DNA of 64,000 nucleotides, taken from contig NZ_FNVO01000005.1 in the NCBI RefSeq assembly GCF_900108175.1, positions 248,001-312,000 of the forward strand, in the 5' to 3' direction. A program made the translations under genes and the position numbers. Shown here piece by piece: positions 26,351 through 34,717 of this stretch (position 1 is its first letter; every line of letters begins with the position of its first letter). This stretch comes from Thermomonospora echinospora. GTDB taxonomy: Bacteria; Actinomycetota; Actinomycetes; Streptosporangiales; Streptosporangiaceae. The notes beneath the pieces were generated by a model. It saw nothing but the letters and a program-made list of their open reading frames with translations. It searched no databases and was not told the DNA's origin.

Positions 26351-26586
26351 TGGGCTGGCCGCTGGACAACCGCGCCGAACTCGCCGACAAGATCGACCAC
26401 GAAGGCGGCATCTGGGCCGCCCTCGAGTACGGCATCGCCGCCGACGACATGCCCGCGGGAGACGAGGAACTCCGCGAGCGGTGGATCGAGCTGGCCGGCG
26501 CGTTCGGTGAGGCCCGGGACGCCTGGAACCGGGTCCGGGAGCTCCTCCCCGAGCCCGGCGCCACCCCCGACGAGGACGAGGCATGA
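26350..26586 (+). CDS. small acidic hypothetical protein
   Basis: The protein is 78 residues, acidic and helical (ELADKIDHEGGIWAALEYGI, ERWIELAGAFGEARDAWNRV). It is coupled on both sides by overlapping stop and start codons. No family is recognised. Confidence 0.6.
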   Translation: MGWPLDNRAELADKIDHEGGIWAALEYGIAADDMPAGDEELRERWIELAGAFGEARDAWNRVRELLPEPGATPDEDEA

Positions 26587-26948
26587 CGGCCGGCCAGGAC
26601 GACACCTGCCGCATCGTGGACATCGACGGAACCCCCGTCCGCGTCCGCGGCGCCGCCGACATGGACGCCACCGACCGGGCCATGCTCGGCGAAGTGGTGG
26701 CCGCCGCCCGACGCAAGCACGAACAGGAGACGCCCACCGACCGGGCCGCCCTCACCTGCCCCGTGCCGAACTGCGGACACCGCAAACAGGCCCGGCAGTA
26801 CCTGTGCCGCGGCTGCTGGGCCACCCTGCCCCGCCACGCCCGCACCGCCCTGTCCCGCCGAGACGACAAGGCGATGCGCCGCCTGTCCGAACTGCTCGAC
26901 CAGGTACGCGACGGCGTGCCCCTCCACCAGGTCCGCGTCCAGCCGTGA
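26583..26948 (+). CDS. zinc-finger-like phage protein
   Basis: The protein is 121 residues. A four-Cys knuckle, CPVPNCGHRKQARQYLCRGC, begins near residue 59 and is followed by a helical tail. Many actinophages carry such proteins next to their replication genes. Likely nucleic-acid binding; the specific role is unknown. Confidence 0.6.
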   Translation: MTAGQDDTCRIVDIDGTPVRVRGAADMDATDRAMLGEVVAAARRKHEQETPTDRAALTCPVPNCGHRKQARQYLCRGCWATLPRHARTALSRRDDKAMRRLSELLDQVRDGVPLHQVRVQP

Positions 26949-27067
26949 CCGGACCCTGTGACGTGCCCCGGGCGGAACCCGCCGCCCGGGGCGCACCCCT
27001 GCCCACACCCAAGCGCAAGGGCCGCCCCCGGCCCCGGCGCAAACGCCGCCGCACCAAGCGCCGCTAG
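26945..27067 (+). CDS. 40-residue highly basic peptide
   Basis: GTG 26945 overlaps the previous stop. The second half is almost entirely Arg, Lys and Pro (KRKGRPRPRRKRRRTKRR). The charge suits nucleic-acid binding. The frame could also be chance in GC-rich DNA, but the coupled start supports it. Confidence 0.4.
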   Translation: MTGPCDVPRAEPAARGAPLPTPKRKGRPRPRRKRRRTKRR

Positions 27068-27112
27068 CAGACCCCACCGACAACCAACCGCAACGGCTCG
27101 AATGGAGCAACC

Positions 27113-28043
27113 TTGGCCCGCATCCGGTCGATCAAGCCGGGCTTCTTCACCTCCGAGGACGTGTCAGAGCTGCCACTGCGCGCACGCCTGACATGGATCG
27201 GCCTCTGGACGCACTGCGACGACCAGGGCCGCACCAAGGACAACGTGAAGCTCATCAAGGCCGCCCTCTGGCCTTTGGATGCGGTGTCGCTGAAGGACAT
27301 CGAGGAGGACCTGACCCTGCTCGCCGCCCGCGGGCGCATTGTGCGCTACGAGATCGACGGCAAGCGGTACCTGGCGGTCACGAACTGGCATGTCCACCAG
27401 AAGGTCAGCAAGCCCACCCCGAGCCGCATCCCGCCGCCGCCCCGGGCCGGCGAGCGGCCCCCGGCGGCCCCCGAAGACCCGGAACCGACCCCGCCGAACC
27501 CTGTGGATAACCCCGAAGAGAGTTATCCACAGGACCCCGGAGAACCGGACACAGACAACCAAAACGACTCCCGGAATCCTCCCGGAACCCTCCCGGAACC
27601 CTCCGGTGGGGAAGGGAAAGGAAGGGAAAGGAGAGGAAAGGATCAGTCCGCGCGCGCGTGCGCGCGAGGCCCGACGCTGGCTCCACCGCAACTACGGACT
27701 GACCGACGACGAAGCCGACGCGGTCATCACCGAAGCCGAACGCCGCGCCCCCAACCCGATCACCCACCTCGTGCCGTACCTCGCCGGCATGGCCGACCGC
27801 GGAGACCTCGCCGACATCGTCGCCGCCGTCCAGGCCACCACCGAACCGCCGGACACCCCCGACCCCACCGAGCCCGGCCCGGCCCCCGACCCGGCGCCGG
27901 CCAGCACCGAACCCGCCTGCCCCCGCCACCCGCACGGGGCGGCCATCGACCCCAACCCGCCCACCGGATGGGGCAACTGCCTGATCTGCAACACCCACCG
28001 CCACCGCGCCAACCGGCGCGAACGGCAGGGAGCCGAACCATGA
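27113..28043 (+). CDS. replication-initiator-like protein, frame broken at a 10-bp tandem repeat
   Basis: TTG 27113 begins a domain typical of actinophage replication initiators (ARIRSIKPGFFTSEDVSELP, LTWIGLWTHCDDQGRTKDN, DGKRYLAVTNWHVHQKVSKP; about 100 residues, winged helix). A Pro/Asn-rich linker follows. The C-terminal domain (EARRWLHRNYGLTDDEADAV, PNPITHLVPYLAGMADRGDL) and a Cys-rich end lie one base out of frame, ending at the TGA 28041-28043. The next gene overlaps that stop in an ATGA, which confirms the second frame. The break lies at three 10-bp repeats (27611-27640). With one unit fewer, both halves join as a 306-residue protein. As written, the first frame instead runs through Arg/Pro-rich nonsense into the next gene's frame. 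Confidence 0.7.
27611..27640 (+). repeat. 10-bp tandem repeat inside the initiator-like gene
   Basis: There are two perfect units, GAAGGGAAAG, and one variant, GAGAGGAAAG. Because ten is not a multiple of three, each gain or loss of a unit changes the downstream frame. Two or five units would keep the protein in frame; three do not. Confidence 0.9.
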
Positions 28044-28267
28044 CCGACGACCCCACCCCCATGTCCGCCGTTCCCGAACTCCTCGCCCTCGCCGCCAAGA
28101 CCCGCCACGACATCGACCAGCGGGACCTGGAAGGCGCCATCAGCGACGCCATCACCCGCCGCGGCTGGCCCTGGACCCTCGCCCACACCGCCGGGATGCT
28201 CGCCCGCGGCGAGCAGGTCCGGGACCTGCGCAATGCCATCGGACCGATCGGAAGGAAGACCCGATGA
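28040..28267 (+). CDS. small hypothetical protein after the initiator-like gene
   Basis: The protein is 75 residues, helical (VPELLALAAKTRHDIDQRDL, WTLAHTAGMLARGEQVRDLR). Its ATG overlaps the initiator-like stop. Its place suggests a replication accessory such as a helicase-loading factor, which is inference from position only. Its stop overlaps the next ATG. Confidence 0.6.
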   Translation: MTDDPTPMSAVPELLALAAKTRHDIDQRDLEGAISDAITRRGWPWTLAHTAGMLARGEQVRDLRNAIGPIGRKTR

Positions 28268-28734
28268 CCCTCGGTGAACTCATCGCCGCCCTCGAAGCCG
28301 CCGACCCCACCAAGGTCGCCCCCAACGGCTTCGCCAACCCCCACTCCTACCGGGGCTACTACGAGGACCTGGCGTTCGAGCCCGCCCGCAACATCACCAT
28401 CGGCGCCATGCTCGCCGCCGCCCGCTCCGCCGTCGGCACCACCTACCAGGGGTGGAAGGGCGGCGACTACACCATGACCGCCGACACCGACGTGTGGCTG
28501 GCCGACGAGGGCTACTGCGGTGAGACGCTCGGGCCCACGCTGCTCAGGCTCATACTGGAGGGCGCCCAGGACGCGCCCAGTCTGCGCGACCGGCTCCGCG
28601 AGGCGCTCACCCGGCCGCTGCCGTGCCCCCGCTGCGGGAGCACCCGGCCCTGCCGCTGCTACGTCGAGGCCACCGAGAAGACCGACGCCCGTCTCGACGC
28701 CCTGATGGCCGTGCTGGACGAGGAGACCCGTTGA
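28264..28734 (+). CDS. conserved phage protein with C-terminal zinc ribbon
   Basis: The protein is 156 residues. The N-terminal domain has a distinctive YRGYYEDLAFEP motif that I have seen in many actinophage hypothetical proteins. Near the end PCPRCGSTRPCRCY could bind zinc. The role is unknown. It is coupled to genes on both sides. Confidence 0.65.
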   Translation: MTLGELIAALEAADPTKVAPNGFANPHSYRGYYEDLAFEPARNITIGAMLAAARSAVGTTYQGWKGGDYTMTADTDVWLADEGYCGETLGPTLLRLILEGAQDAPSLRDRLREALTRPLPCPRCGSTRPCRCYVEATEKTDARLDALMAVLDEETR

Positions 28735-29570
28735 TCCCCTGCCCCGTCGAGACGTGCGACCGGCCCCGGCGCGGCACCGAGCAGATCTGCTCGGCCTGCG
28801 CGGGTGAGCTGATCCGCGCCCTGGACGCCGTCCCCGCCCTCGCGCGCGAGCTGGACGTCACCCTGGCCCGGCAGACCAGCACCGGCACCGGCGGACGCTC
28901 CACCGAGATCCCGCTTCCCTACGACCCGCGCGCCGGCGAGGCCGCCTCAGTGCTGCGGTCCGCCCTCGTCGGATGGGTGCGGGCGATCTGGGAGGGCCAC
29001 GAGGACACCGCCCGCGTCGAAGGGCCGCGCTGCCGGTCCTGCTCGCACCCCTCGTGCCGTCTGATCGCCGACCTCGCGGTGCTCACCACCCGGCCCGCCG
29101 ACACCCTCACGAGCATGGCCGTATGGCTCTCGGCGCTCCACAGGCGGCTCGTAGGCCATGCGGCGGCCGAGGAGGCGCACGGGGAGATCGTGGCGGCCGT
29201 GCGGGCCGTGCGGACCGTCGTGGACCGGCCCGCACCTCTCGCCTTCGCCGGACGCTGCCCCGACTGCAGTACGGCCCTGTACGCCCGCCCCGGCCGAGCC
29301 CGCGCCACCTGCCGTGAATGCGGCCAGCGCACCGAGGTCGCCGACCAGCTCGACCAGATGCGCGCCGCCGTCGAACACCAGCTCGCCCACTCCGTAGCCA
29401 TGGCCGGACTGCTGGACCACCTCGGCGTGCGGGTACCCGCCGCCACCATCCGCTACTGGGCGCAGGCGGGGCGGCTCGTGCCCCACGGACGCGACCAGCG
29501 AGGCCGGCCGCTCTACCGGGTCGGGGACGTGCTCGACCTCGCGCTGAAGCGGCCCGTCAAGGCGGGTTAG
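28731..29570 (+). CDS. phage protein with zinc ribbons and a C-terminal HTH
   Basis: The protein is 279 residues from TTG 28731, overlapping the previous stop. There are CPVETCDRPRRG...CSAC and, in the middle, CPDCSTALYARPGRARATCRECG zinc-ribbon motifs. The last 45 residues (VRVPAATIRYWAQAGRLVPHGRDQRGRPLYRVGDVLDLAL) form a MerR-like winged helix. It is probably a DNA-binding regulator of late early-phase genes. It is the last gene before a promoter and hairpin. Confidence 0.65.
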   Translation: MIPCPVETCDRPRRGTEQICSACAGELIRALDAVPALARELDVTLARQTSTGTGGRSTEIPLPYDPRAGEAASVLRSALVGWVRAIWEGHEDTARVEGPRCRSCSHPSCRLIADLAVLTTRPADTLTSMAVWLSALHRRLVGHAAAEEAHGEIVAAVRAVRTVVDRPAPLAFAGRCPDCSTALYARPGRARATCRECGQRTEVADQLDQMRAAVEHQLAHSVAMAGLLDHLGVRVPAATIRYWAQAGRLVPHGRDQRGRPLYRVGDVLDLALKRPVKAG

Positions 29571-29579
29571 GCGGGTTAG

Positions 29580-29651
29580 TTGCTCGGCGTCACCACCATC
29601 AGTACGCTGTGATCAGCTAGAACACGTAGGCCCGGGACTCACCTCCCGGGC
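29580..29651 (+). promoter_or_regulatory. promoter followed by a leader hairpin
   Basis: TTGCTC (29580-29585), a 17-base spacer and TACGCT (29603-29608) make a plausible promoter. About 20 bases downstream GCCCGGGA (29630-29637) and TCCCGGGC (29644-29651) form a perfect eight-pair hairpin. It can end the early operon or attenuate transcription into the HNH gene. Confidence 0.5.
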
Positions 29652-29673
29652 TTCGTTGCGTCCGGGGGTGAAC

Positions 29674-29952
29674 ATGCCCAGCGAAGGCAGCACCACCGCA
29701 CGCGGCTACGGCTACAACCACCAGCAGCTACGCAAGGCCCTGCTCGCCAAACTCAAGGCCAGGCCCGGCCAGCCCTGCCCCCACTGCGGACACCCCATGC
29801 ACCCCGACCAGGCGCTGGACCTGGACCACACCGACGACCGCACCGCCTACCGCGGCCTGGCCCACCGCTCGTGCAACACCGCCGCCGGCGCCCGCAAGCT
29901 GGCACGGCGGCGACGCAAGGCGAAGGCGGCCAAGCTCACAGGCCGGTGGTGA
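29674..29952 (+). CDS. HNH endonuclease
   Basis: The protein is 92 residues from ATG 29674; GTG 29668 is an alternative start. Zinc ligands are in CPHCGHPM and the HNH core is LDLDHTDDRTAYRGLAHRSCN. The tail is very basic. HNH nucleases near the terminase of HK97-like phages take part in DNA packaging cleavage, and small ones like this also occur in early operons. It ends in a GTGA overlap with the P-loop kinase gene. Confidence 0.8.
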   Translation: MPSEGSTTARGYGYNHQQLRKALLAKLKARPGQPCPHCGHPMHPDQALDLDHTDDRTAYRGLAHRSCNTAAGARKLARRRRKAKAAKLTGRW

Positions 29953-30392
29953 GCGTGCTCACCGTCGTGGTCGGCCCGCCCTGCTCCGGCAAGACCACCT
30001 ACGTCCAGGCCCACGCGCAGGACGGCGACATCGTCATCGACCTCGACCTGATCGCCCAGGCCCTCGGCTCCCCCGTCACCCACGGCCACGCCGACGCCAT
30101 CACCCGCACCGCCCAGGCCGCGCGCCGTGCGGCCATCACCACCGCCATCCGCCAGCACCACCGAGGCGCACGCGTGTGGATCGTCGAGTGCGACCCCAGC
30201 CGGCAACGCCGAGCCGAGTACCACCGGGCCGGCGCCCGCTTCGTGCCGATGCAGGCCAGCCGTGCCGAGCTGCACCGCCGTGCGGCCGACCGGCCACCGC
30301 ACTGGCACACCCTCATCGACCAGCAGCTGGCCCGGCAGTCACCGCAGACCCACGACCGGGACGCCCGGACCACACGCACGGGCCGGTGGTGA
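29949..30392 (+). CDS. P-loop kinase-like protein
   Basis: The protein is 147 residues from GTG 29949, overlapping the HNH stop. It has a Walker A motif GPPCSGKTT at 9-17, followed by DIVIDLDLIAQAL, and an ARVWIVECDPSR strand-loop; these match the AAA_33/polynucleotide-kinase-like group. It may phosphorylate nucleotides or nucleic-acid ends. The coupling to an HNH nuclease suggests end processing, which is inference. Confidence 0.75.
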   Translation: MSVLTVVVGPPCSGKTTYVQAHAQDGDIVIDLDLIAQALGSPVTHGHADAITRTAQAARRAAITTAIRQHHRGARVWIVECDPSRQRRAEYHRAGARFVPMQASRAELHRRAADRPPHWHTLIDQQLARQSPQTHDRDARTTRTGRW

Positions 30393-30559
30393 CCTGGTCG
30401 GCACCACCGCAGGTCAGAGGCCCGAGCCACCTCGATCAACGGTACTCGCATCGTCGCAGGTCAAAGGCATGATCCGTTTTAAGGGGACCGGACCTATAGA
30501 CCCCGCATGCCGTCAACATTTCTCCCCCCGACCGACCCCCCACCCTAGGAGGTACACGG
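30393..30559 (+). promoter_or_regulatory. late-operon control region
   Basis: These 167 bases between early and late genes contain two copies of CGCAGGTCA (30408-30416 and 30455-30463), each followed by (G/A)AGGC, and a TATAGA (30495-30500) that could be a -10 element with no clear -35. TAGGAGGT precedes the small terminase gene. The repeated motif may bind a late activator or repressor. Confidence 0.45.
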
Positions 30560-30994
30560 GTGCCCCCTAGGCGCACGCTGAAGGCCGTGGAGCCTCAGAC
30601 GAACGATCGGGAGACCCCCAACCTGTGTCAGGCCGTCTTGGGGGCTCTGGAGGCCATGACCTGGCTGACCGAGTCGGATTCGGCGCTGATTGCGCTCGCT
30701 CTGCGGTATGCCGACGAGATCGAGCAGGCGACCGAGCAGGCCGCCGAGCTGGAGCGGCTCACCCGCGATCTGGCGGGCGACGAGGGGGCGTACAAGCGCC
30801 TGAAGGCGCTGGAGGCGAAGGTCGATGTGACCAAGCGGGTCGGGTGGCTGGGCCCGCAGTTGCAGGGCGTCCTGCGGGACCTGGGCGGCACGCCGGCGGC
30901 GCGTAAGGCGATGGGTGCGGACAAGCCGGTGGGGGGTCGTCTTGCAGAGCTTCGCCGTGGCGCCGGTAAGGGTGCTGGGAAGTACGACTCCTAG
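30560..30994 (+). CDS. terS: terminase small subunit
   Basis: The protein is 144 residues from GTG 30560, with AGGAGG upstream. It is helical: an N-terminal segment (LCQAVLGALEAMTWLTESD), a coiled coil (EIEQATEQAAELERLTRDL) and a Gly/Lys-rich tail. Size and position directly before the large terminase support a small subunit that recognises phage DNA for packaging. The sequence family itself is divergent. Confidence 0.75.
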   Translation: MPPRRTLKAVEPQTNDRETPNLCQAVLGALEAMTWLTESDSALIALALRYADEIEQATEQAAELERLTRDLAGDEGAYKRLKALEAKVDVTKRVGWLGPQLQGVLRDLGGTPAARKAMGADKPVGGRLAELRRGAGKGAGKYDS

Positions 30995-32522
30995 GGTCTG
31001 GACGCCCCCGCTGGTGCAGGGGCGGCCGGGCCCGTGCGGGTGCGGGTGCGCGCTCACCCCGGCGACGTCGCTGGGCTTCTCTGCGGTCGACTTCGCCCGG
31101 GACGTGCTCGGGATCGAGCCGCTGCCGTGGCAGCGCTGGCTGCTGATCCACGCGCTGGAGCTGCGCCCGGACGGCCGGTTCCGGTACCGGACGGTGCTGA
31201 TCCTGGTGGCCAGGCAGAACGGCAAGACGTCCCTGGTAGAGATCAAGAACCTGTGGAAGATGTACGTCTTGCAGGTGCCGCTGGTCATCGGGACCGCGCA
31301 GCAGCTGGACAAGGCCGAGGAGTCCTGGAACAAGGCCGTCGAGATCGTGGAGTCGATCCCGGAGCTCAAGGCCGAGATCAAGCACATCGACAAGACCAAC
31401 GGCAAGAAGGCCCTGTCGCTGGTCGGCGGCCCTCGATGGAAGATCGAGACCGCCTCACGCCGGGGCGGCCGTGGCCTGTCGGGCGATGACGTCAACCTGG
31501 ATGAGCTGCGCGAGCACCAGCACTGGGACGCCTGGGGTGCGGTCACCAAGACCACGATGGCCCGCCCGAACGCCCAGGTGTGGGCCTTCTCGAACGCCGG
31601 CGACGATCGGTCGGTAGTGCTCAACGACCTACAGGCCAAGGGCCGTGCGGCGGCCGGGAACCCGGACGCCGCGGACCTGACGCTGGGGTTCTTCGAGTGG
31701 TCGGCGCCTGACGAGGTGGCCTGCACCTGTGGGCGCCCGGAGGGTGTCCATGCTGTGGACTGCGCGCTGGCCGACCGGCGGTACTGGGCGATGGCGAACC
31801 CCTCGCTGGGCTACACCATCACCGAGGAGGCGCTGGCGTCCGCGCTGGCGACCGACCCGGACCCGGTGTATCGGACCGAGTGCCTGTGCCAGCGGGTGCC
31901 GGACCTGCAACCGGACTGGGCGGTCATCGGGGAACGCGCATGGAGCGTCCTGGTGACCGACCCGCCCGACCCGGCCGGGCTCAAGCCGGTGGCGTTCGCG
32001 GTGGACGTCAACCCCGAACGGTCGCATGCCGCCGTCGGGGTGGCCGGGCGGCTGGGCGGGCTGCTGTACGTGGAGGTCGCCGCCTACGAGCGCGGCACCG
32101 ACTGGGTTCCGGCGTGGCTGACCGAGCGGTCCGGCGCGTGGGGGCCGTGCGCGGTGGTGGTCGACCGCAACGGCCCGGCCGGGTCGCTGATCGCCGACAT
32201 CGAGGCCGCCGGGGTCACCGTCCGTACCCCGTCCGGGAACGAGGTCGCCCAAGCGTGCGGCGCCCTGTACGACGCGGTGGTCCGGCCACCGGACGCTCCC
32301 GAGGACTGGGCGCCGCGGCTGCGGCATCCCGGGCAGGAGGAGCTGGACGACGCGGTGCGGCGGGCGGCCCGCAAGGACCTGGGGGACGGGGCGTGGAAGT
32401 GGGCGCGGACCACGTCCACCGCCGACATCTCCCCGCTGGTGGCGGTGACGCTGGCGGCGTGGGGACAGGTGAAGTTCGCCGGCCCGGCCGCCGACTACGA
32501 CGTTGCCGAATCGATCTACTGA
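30972..32522 (+). CDS. terL: terminase large subunit
   Basis: This is the packaging motor ATPase and nuclease, about 516 residues. I chose GTG 30972 because it gives LGSTTPRVWTPPL, the usual opening of actinophage large terminases; GTG 30957 and 30915 are alternatives and all overlap terS. ATPase motifs are VLILVARQNGKTSLVE and DDVNLDELREH. The nuclease half has VAFAVDVNPERSHAAV and CAVVVDRNGPAG. It docks on the portal and cuts concatemeric DNA. Confidence 0.9.
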   Translation: MLGSTTPRVWTPPLVQGRPGPCGCGCALTPATSLGFSAVDFARDVLGIEPLPWQRWLLIHALELRPDGRFRYRTVLILVARQNGKTSLVEIKNLWKMYVLQVPLVIGTAQQLDKAEESWNKAVEIVESIPELKAEIKHIDKTNGKKALSLVGGPRWKIETASRRGGRGLSGDDVNLDELREHQHWDAWGAVTKTTMARPNAQVWAFSNAGDDRSVVLNDLQAKGRAAAGNPDAADLTLGFFEWSAPDEVACTCGRPEGVHAVDCALADRRYWAMANPSLGYTITEEALASALATDPDPVYRTECLCQRVPDLQPDWAVIGERAWSVLVTDPPDPAGLKPVAFAVDVNPERSHAAVGVAGRLGGLLYVEVAAYERGTDWVPAWLTERSGAWGPCAVVVDRNGPAGSLIADIEAAGVTVRTPSGNEVAQACGALYDAVVRPPDAPEDWAPRLRHPGQEELDDAVRRAARKDLGDGAWKWARTTSTADISPLVAVTLAAWGQVKFAGPAADYDVAESIY

Positions 32523-32531
32523 GGGGGTCGG

Positions 32532-32711
32532 GTGCGCGAACTGGTGACGACCCTGCTCGACGCGGTGGGCCTGGGTCTGGTGGCGGCCGGTGCGGCGGCT
32601 GCGGTGTTCCCGCTGGTGGGCTGGGCTGGCCTGGCGCTGGCGGGTGGGGTGGTGCTGGCCGGGTCGTGGTGGGCGGCCCGGCCGGCGCGTCCGGCGGGTG
32701 ATGGCCGGTGA
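32532..32711 (+). CDS. 59-residue membrane protein
   Basis: GTG 32532 opens a frame with one or two hydrophobic helices (LLDAVGLGLVAAGAAAAVFP, GLALAGGVVLAGSWWAA) and a basic tail. The stop overlaps the portal GTG. Small membrane proteins between terminase and portal occur in many actinophages; the role is unknown. Confidence 0.65.
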   Translation: MRELVTTLLDAVGLGLVAAGAAAAVFPLVGWAGLALAGGVVLAGSWWAARPARPAGDGR

Positions 32712-33904
32712 GCCTGTTCTCCCGGCGGCACGCCGCCTTGACGGTGCTGGCCGACCAGCTGATCCCGGCGCGTCCGCAGCGGTCGGGTACGCCGACGGTG
32801 ACACAGGAGACGGCGCTGCGGCACAGCGCGGTGTGGGCGTGCCTGCGGCTGCGCGCCGACCTGGTGTCCACGATGCCGGTGGATGTGTTCCGGCGCGTGG
32901 CCAGGCGGCAGGTGGAGGTGCCCAGGCCGCCGGTGCTGGTGGCGCCCGGCGCCACGGTGATCACCACGAACGGCGACCGCGTGGACCTGGGCGAGTGGCT
33001 GTACGCCACGCAGATGGACCTGGACCGCGGCGGCAACGTCTTCGGTCTGATCACCGAGCGGGACGGGATGGGGCTGCCGGCGCGGATCGACCTGGTGCCG
33101 CTGGCGGACGTGACGGTGGTGATCCGGGACGGGGTGCTGACCTACCGGATCGCCGGGACGAAGTACGAGCCGCACCAGGTGTGGCACGAGCGCCAGTTCA
33201 CCGTGGCGGGGCTGCCGGTGGGCCTGTCGCCGGTGGCGTATGCGGCCTGGAGCATCGGCGAGTACCTGAGCGTGCAGGACTTCGCGCTGGACTGGTTCGG
33301 GTCGGGCGCCATTCCCAGCGCCCACTTGAAGAACACGGTCAAGCAGACGCTGACGGCCGGCGAGGCGTCGGTGGCCAAGGAGCGGTTCAAGGCGGCGGTG
33401 GAGGGCCGGGACCTGTTCGTCACGGGCTCGGACTGGGAGTACTCCATGATCCAGGCCGAGGCGGCCGGGGCGGACTGGCTGGAGGCCAAGCGGTTCGGCA
33501 TCGGCGACATCGCCCGGTTCTTCGGCTGCCCAGGTGACCTGATCGACGCGGCCGTGTCCACCGGCAGCATCACCTACGCGAACATCACGCAGAGGAACCT
33601 GCAGTTCCTCATCATGAACCTGGGGCCGACGATCATCCGCCGGGAGAACGCCCTGTCGCGGCGGCTGCTGCCGCAGCCGAGGTTCGTGAAGTTCAACACC
33701 GACGCGCTGCTGCGGATGGACCCGCAGACCCGCGCGCAGACCATCAAGACGCAGCTGGACGCGCGGATCCTGGCGCCGTCGGAGGCGCGGGAGCTGGACA
33801 ACCGGCCGCCGTTCACCGACCAGCAGCTGGCCGAGTTCGACCGGCTGTACGGGGTGCCCCGAACCCAGCCGTCCACCGCAGCAGCGACAGGAGTGACCCC
33901 ATGA
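32708..33904 (+). CDS. HK97-family portal protein
   Basis: The protein is 398 residues. Typical phrases are SAVWACLRLRADLVSTMPVD, WLYATQMDLDRGGNVFGLI, AAWSIGEYLSVQDFALDWFG, GSITYANITQRNLQFLI and the C-terminal RILAPSEARELDNRPP. It forms the dodecameric DNA entry and exit ring at one capsid vertex. It is coupled to the protease gene by an ATGA overlap. Confidence 0.95.
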   Translation: MSLFSRRHAALTVLADQLIPARPQRSGTPTVTQETALRHSAVWACLRLRADLVSTMPVDVFRRVARRQVEVPRPPVLVAPGATVITTNGDRVDLGEWLYATQMDLDRGGNVFGLITERDGMGLPARIDLVPLADVTVVIRDGVLTYRIAGTKYEPHQVWHERQFTVAGLPVGLSPVAYAAWSIGEYLSVQDFALDWFGSGAIPSAHLKNTVKQTLTAGEASVAKERFKAAVEGRDLFVTGSDWEYSMIQAEAAGADWLEAKRFGIGDIARFFGCPGDLIDAAVSTGSITYANITQRNLQFLIMNLGPTIIRRENALSRRLLPQPRFVKFNTDALLRMDPQTRAQTIKTQLDARILAPSEARELDNRPPFTDQQLAEFDRLYGVPRTQPSTAAATGVTP

Positions 33905-34572
33905 GCGAGCTGATGCGCCGGGCCGCCGAGGCTCGCGCCCAGCACATCCGCCAGCGCGCCGACCGCCCTTCGCAGCGGCGCTGCGCCGAGCACCCCGCCG
34001 CCCGAGCCGCGGCCCGGGTGCCCGCCCGGGTGGAGCTGCGCGAGGCCACCGGGGATGGCGGGCTGCTGGAGTTCATCGGCTACGCCAGCGCCTACGAGTA
34101 CGGGTACGAGATGTGGGACTACTACGGCCCGTACACCGAGATCGTGTCGGCGGGCGCGGGCGCCGAGTCCCTGGCGCGGGCGGACCTGGACGTGCCGCTG
34201 GTGCTGGGGCATGACCAGCTGCGCCGGATAGCCCGCACCATCACCGGCACGCTCACCCTGACCGAGGACGAGCGCGGCCTGTCGGTGCACGCTCCGCAGC
34301 TGGACCCGGCCGACTACGACGTGGCGTACATCGCGCCGAAGCTTCGCGCGGGGCTCATCGATGAGATGTCGTTCGCGTTCCGGATCGAGTCGGGCCAATG
34401 GTCGCCGGACTACACCGAGTACCGGATCACGAAGTACGACATCCACCGCGGTGACGTCGCGATCGTCGGCTACGGGGCGAACCCGGCGACGGACGCCGCC
34501 CTGCGCAAGCAGCGGCAGCCGGAGCCCTCCAGCCGGGCCCGGGCGCTGCTGGAGATCGCGCTGGCCCGCTGA
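33901..34572 (+). CDS. HK97-type prohead protease
   Basis: The protein is 223 residues. Catalytic His104 lies in VLGHDQLR and Ser157 in DEMSFAFRI, the expected spacing for this herpesvirus-like serine protease family. A disordered basic start (1-40) precedes the domain. It trims the capsid protein's N-terminal delta domain during head maturation. Confidence 0.92.
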   Translation: MSELMRRAAEARAQHIRQRADRPSQRRCAEHPAARAAARVPARVELREATGDGGLLEFIGYASAYEYGYEMWDYYGPYTEIVSAGAGAESLARADLDVPLVLGHDQLRRIARTITGTLTLTEDERGLSVHAPQLDPADYDVAYIAPKLRAGLIDEMSFAFRIESGQWSPDYTEYRITKYDIHRGDVAIVGYGANPATDAALRKQRQPEPSSRARALLEIALAR

Positions 34573-34717
34573 CCCACCACTGGACTACCCGCCACGGGCG
34601 GGTTGCTTGCCCTGCGCTCTGCGCGCACGAGCCCATCCGGCGCATGTGCCTCGGATGGCCGTCTGACCTGGACCGGGGCGTCACCGAATCCCATCGAGAA
34701 CAAGGGAGACGACGAGC
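34573..34717 (+). promoter_or_regulatory. intergenic hairpins before the capsid gene
   Basis: CCCGCC-ACG-GGCGGG followed by TTGCTT, and a second hairpin CCATCCG (34631-34637)/CGGATGG (34650-34656), lie in these 145 bases. They could process or partly terminate the late mRNA so that capsid output differs from portal and protease. GGGAG is present before the capsid ATG. Confidence 0.45.

Noticed and set aside
27660-28040. Frame-2 continuation of the initiator-like gene fused to the next gene (384 residues)
   Set aside because: The middle is His/Arg/Pro-rich nonsense, while frame 0 gives a folded domain ending in an ATGA overlap; the fusion is an artefact of the frame break.
29571-29660. tRNA gene in the phage early-late gap
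   Set aside because: The hairpin lacks the other arms and conserved tRNA bases; it fits a terminator or leader hairpin.
34573-34717. Separate small gene before the capsid gene
   Set aside because: No frame has a start with a site and reasonable composition; the stretch is better explained by two hairpins.
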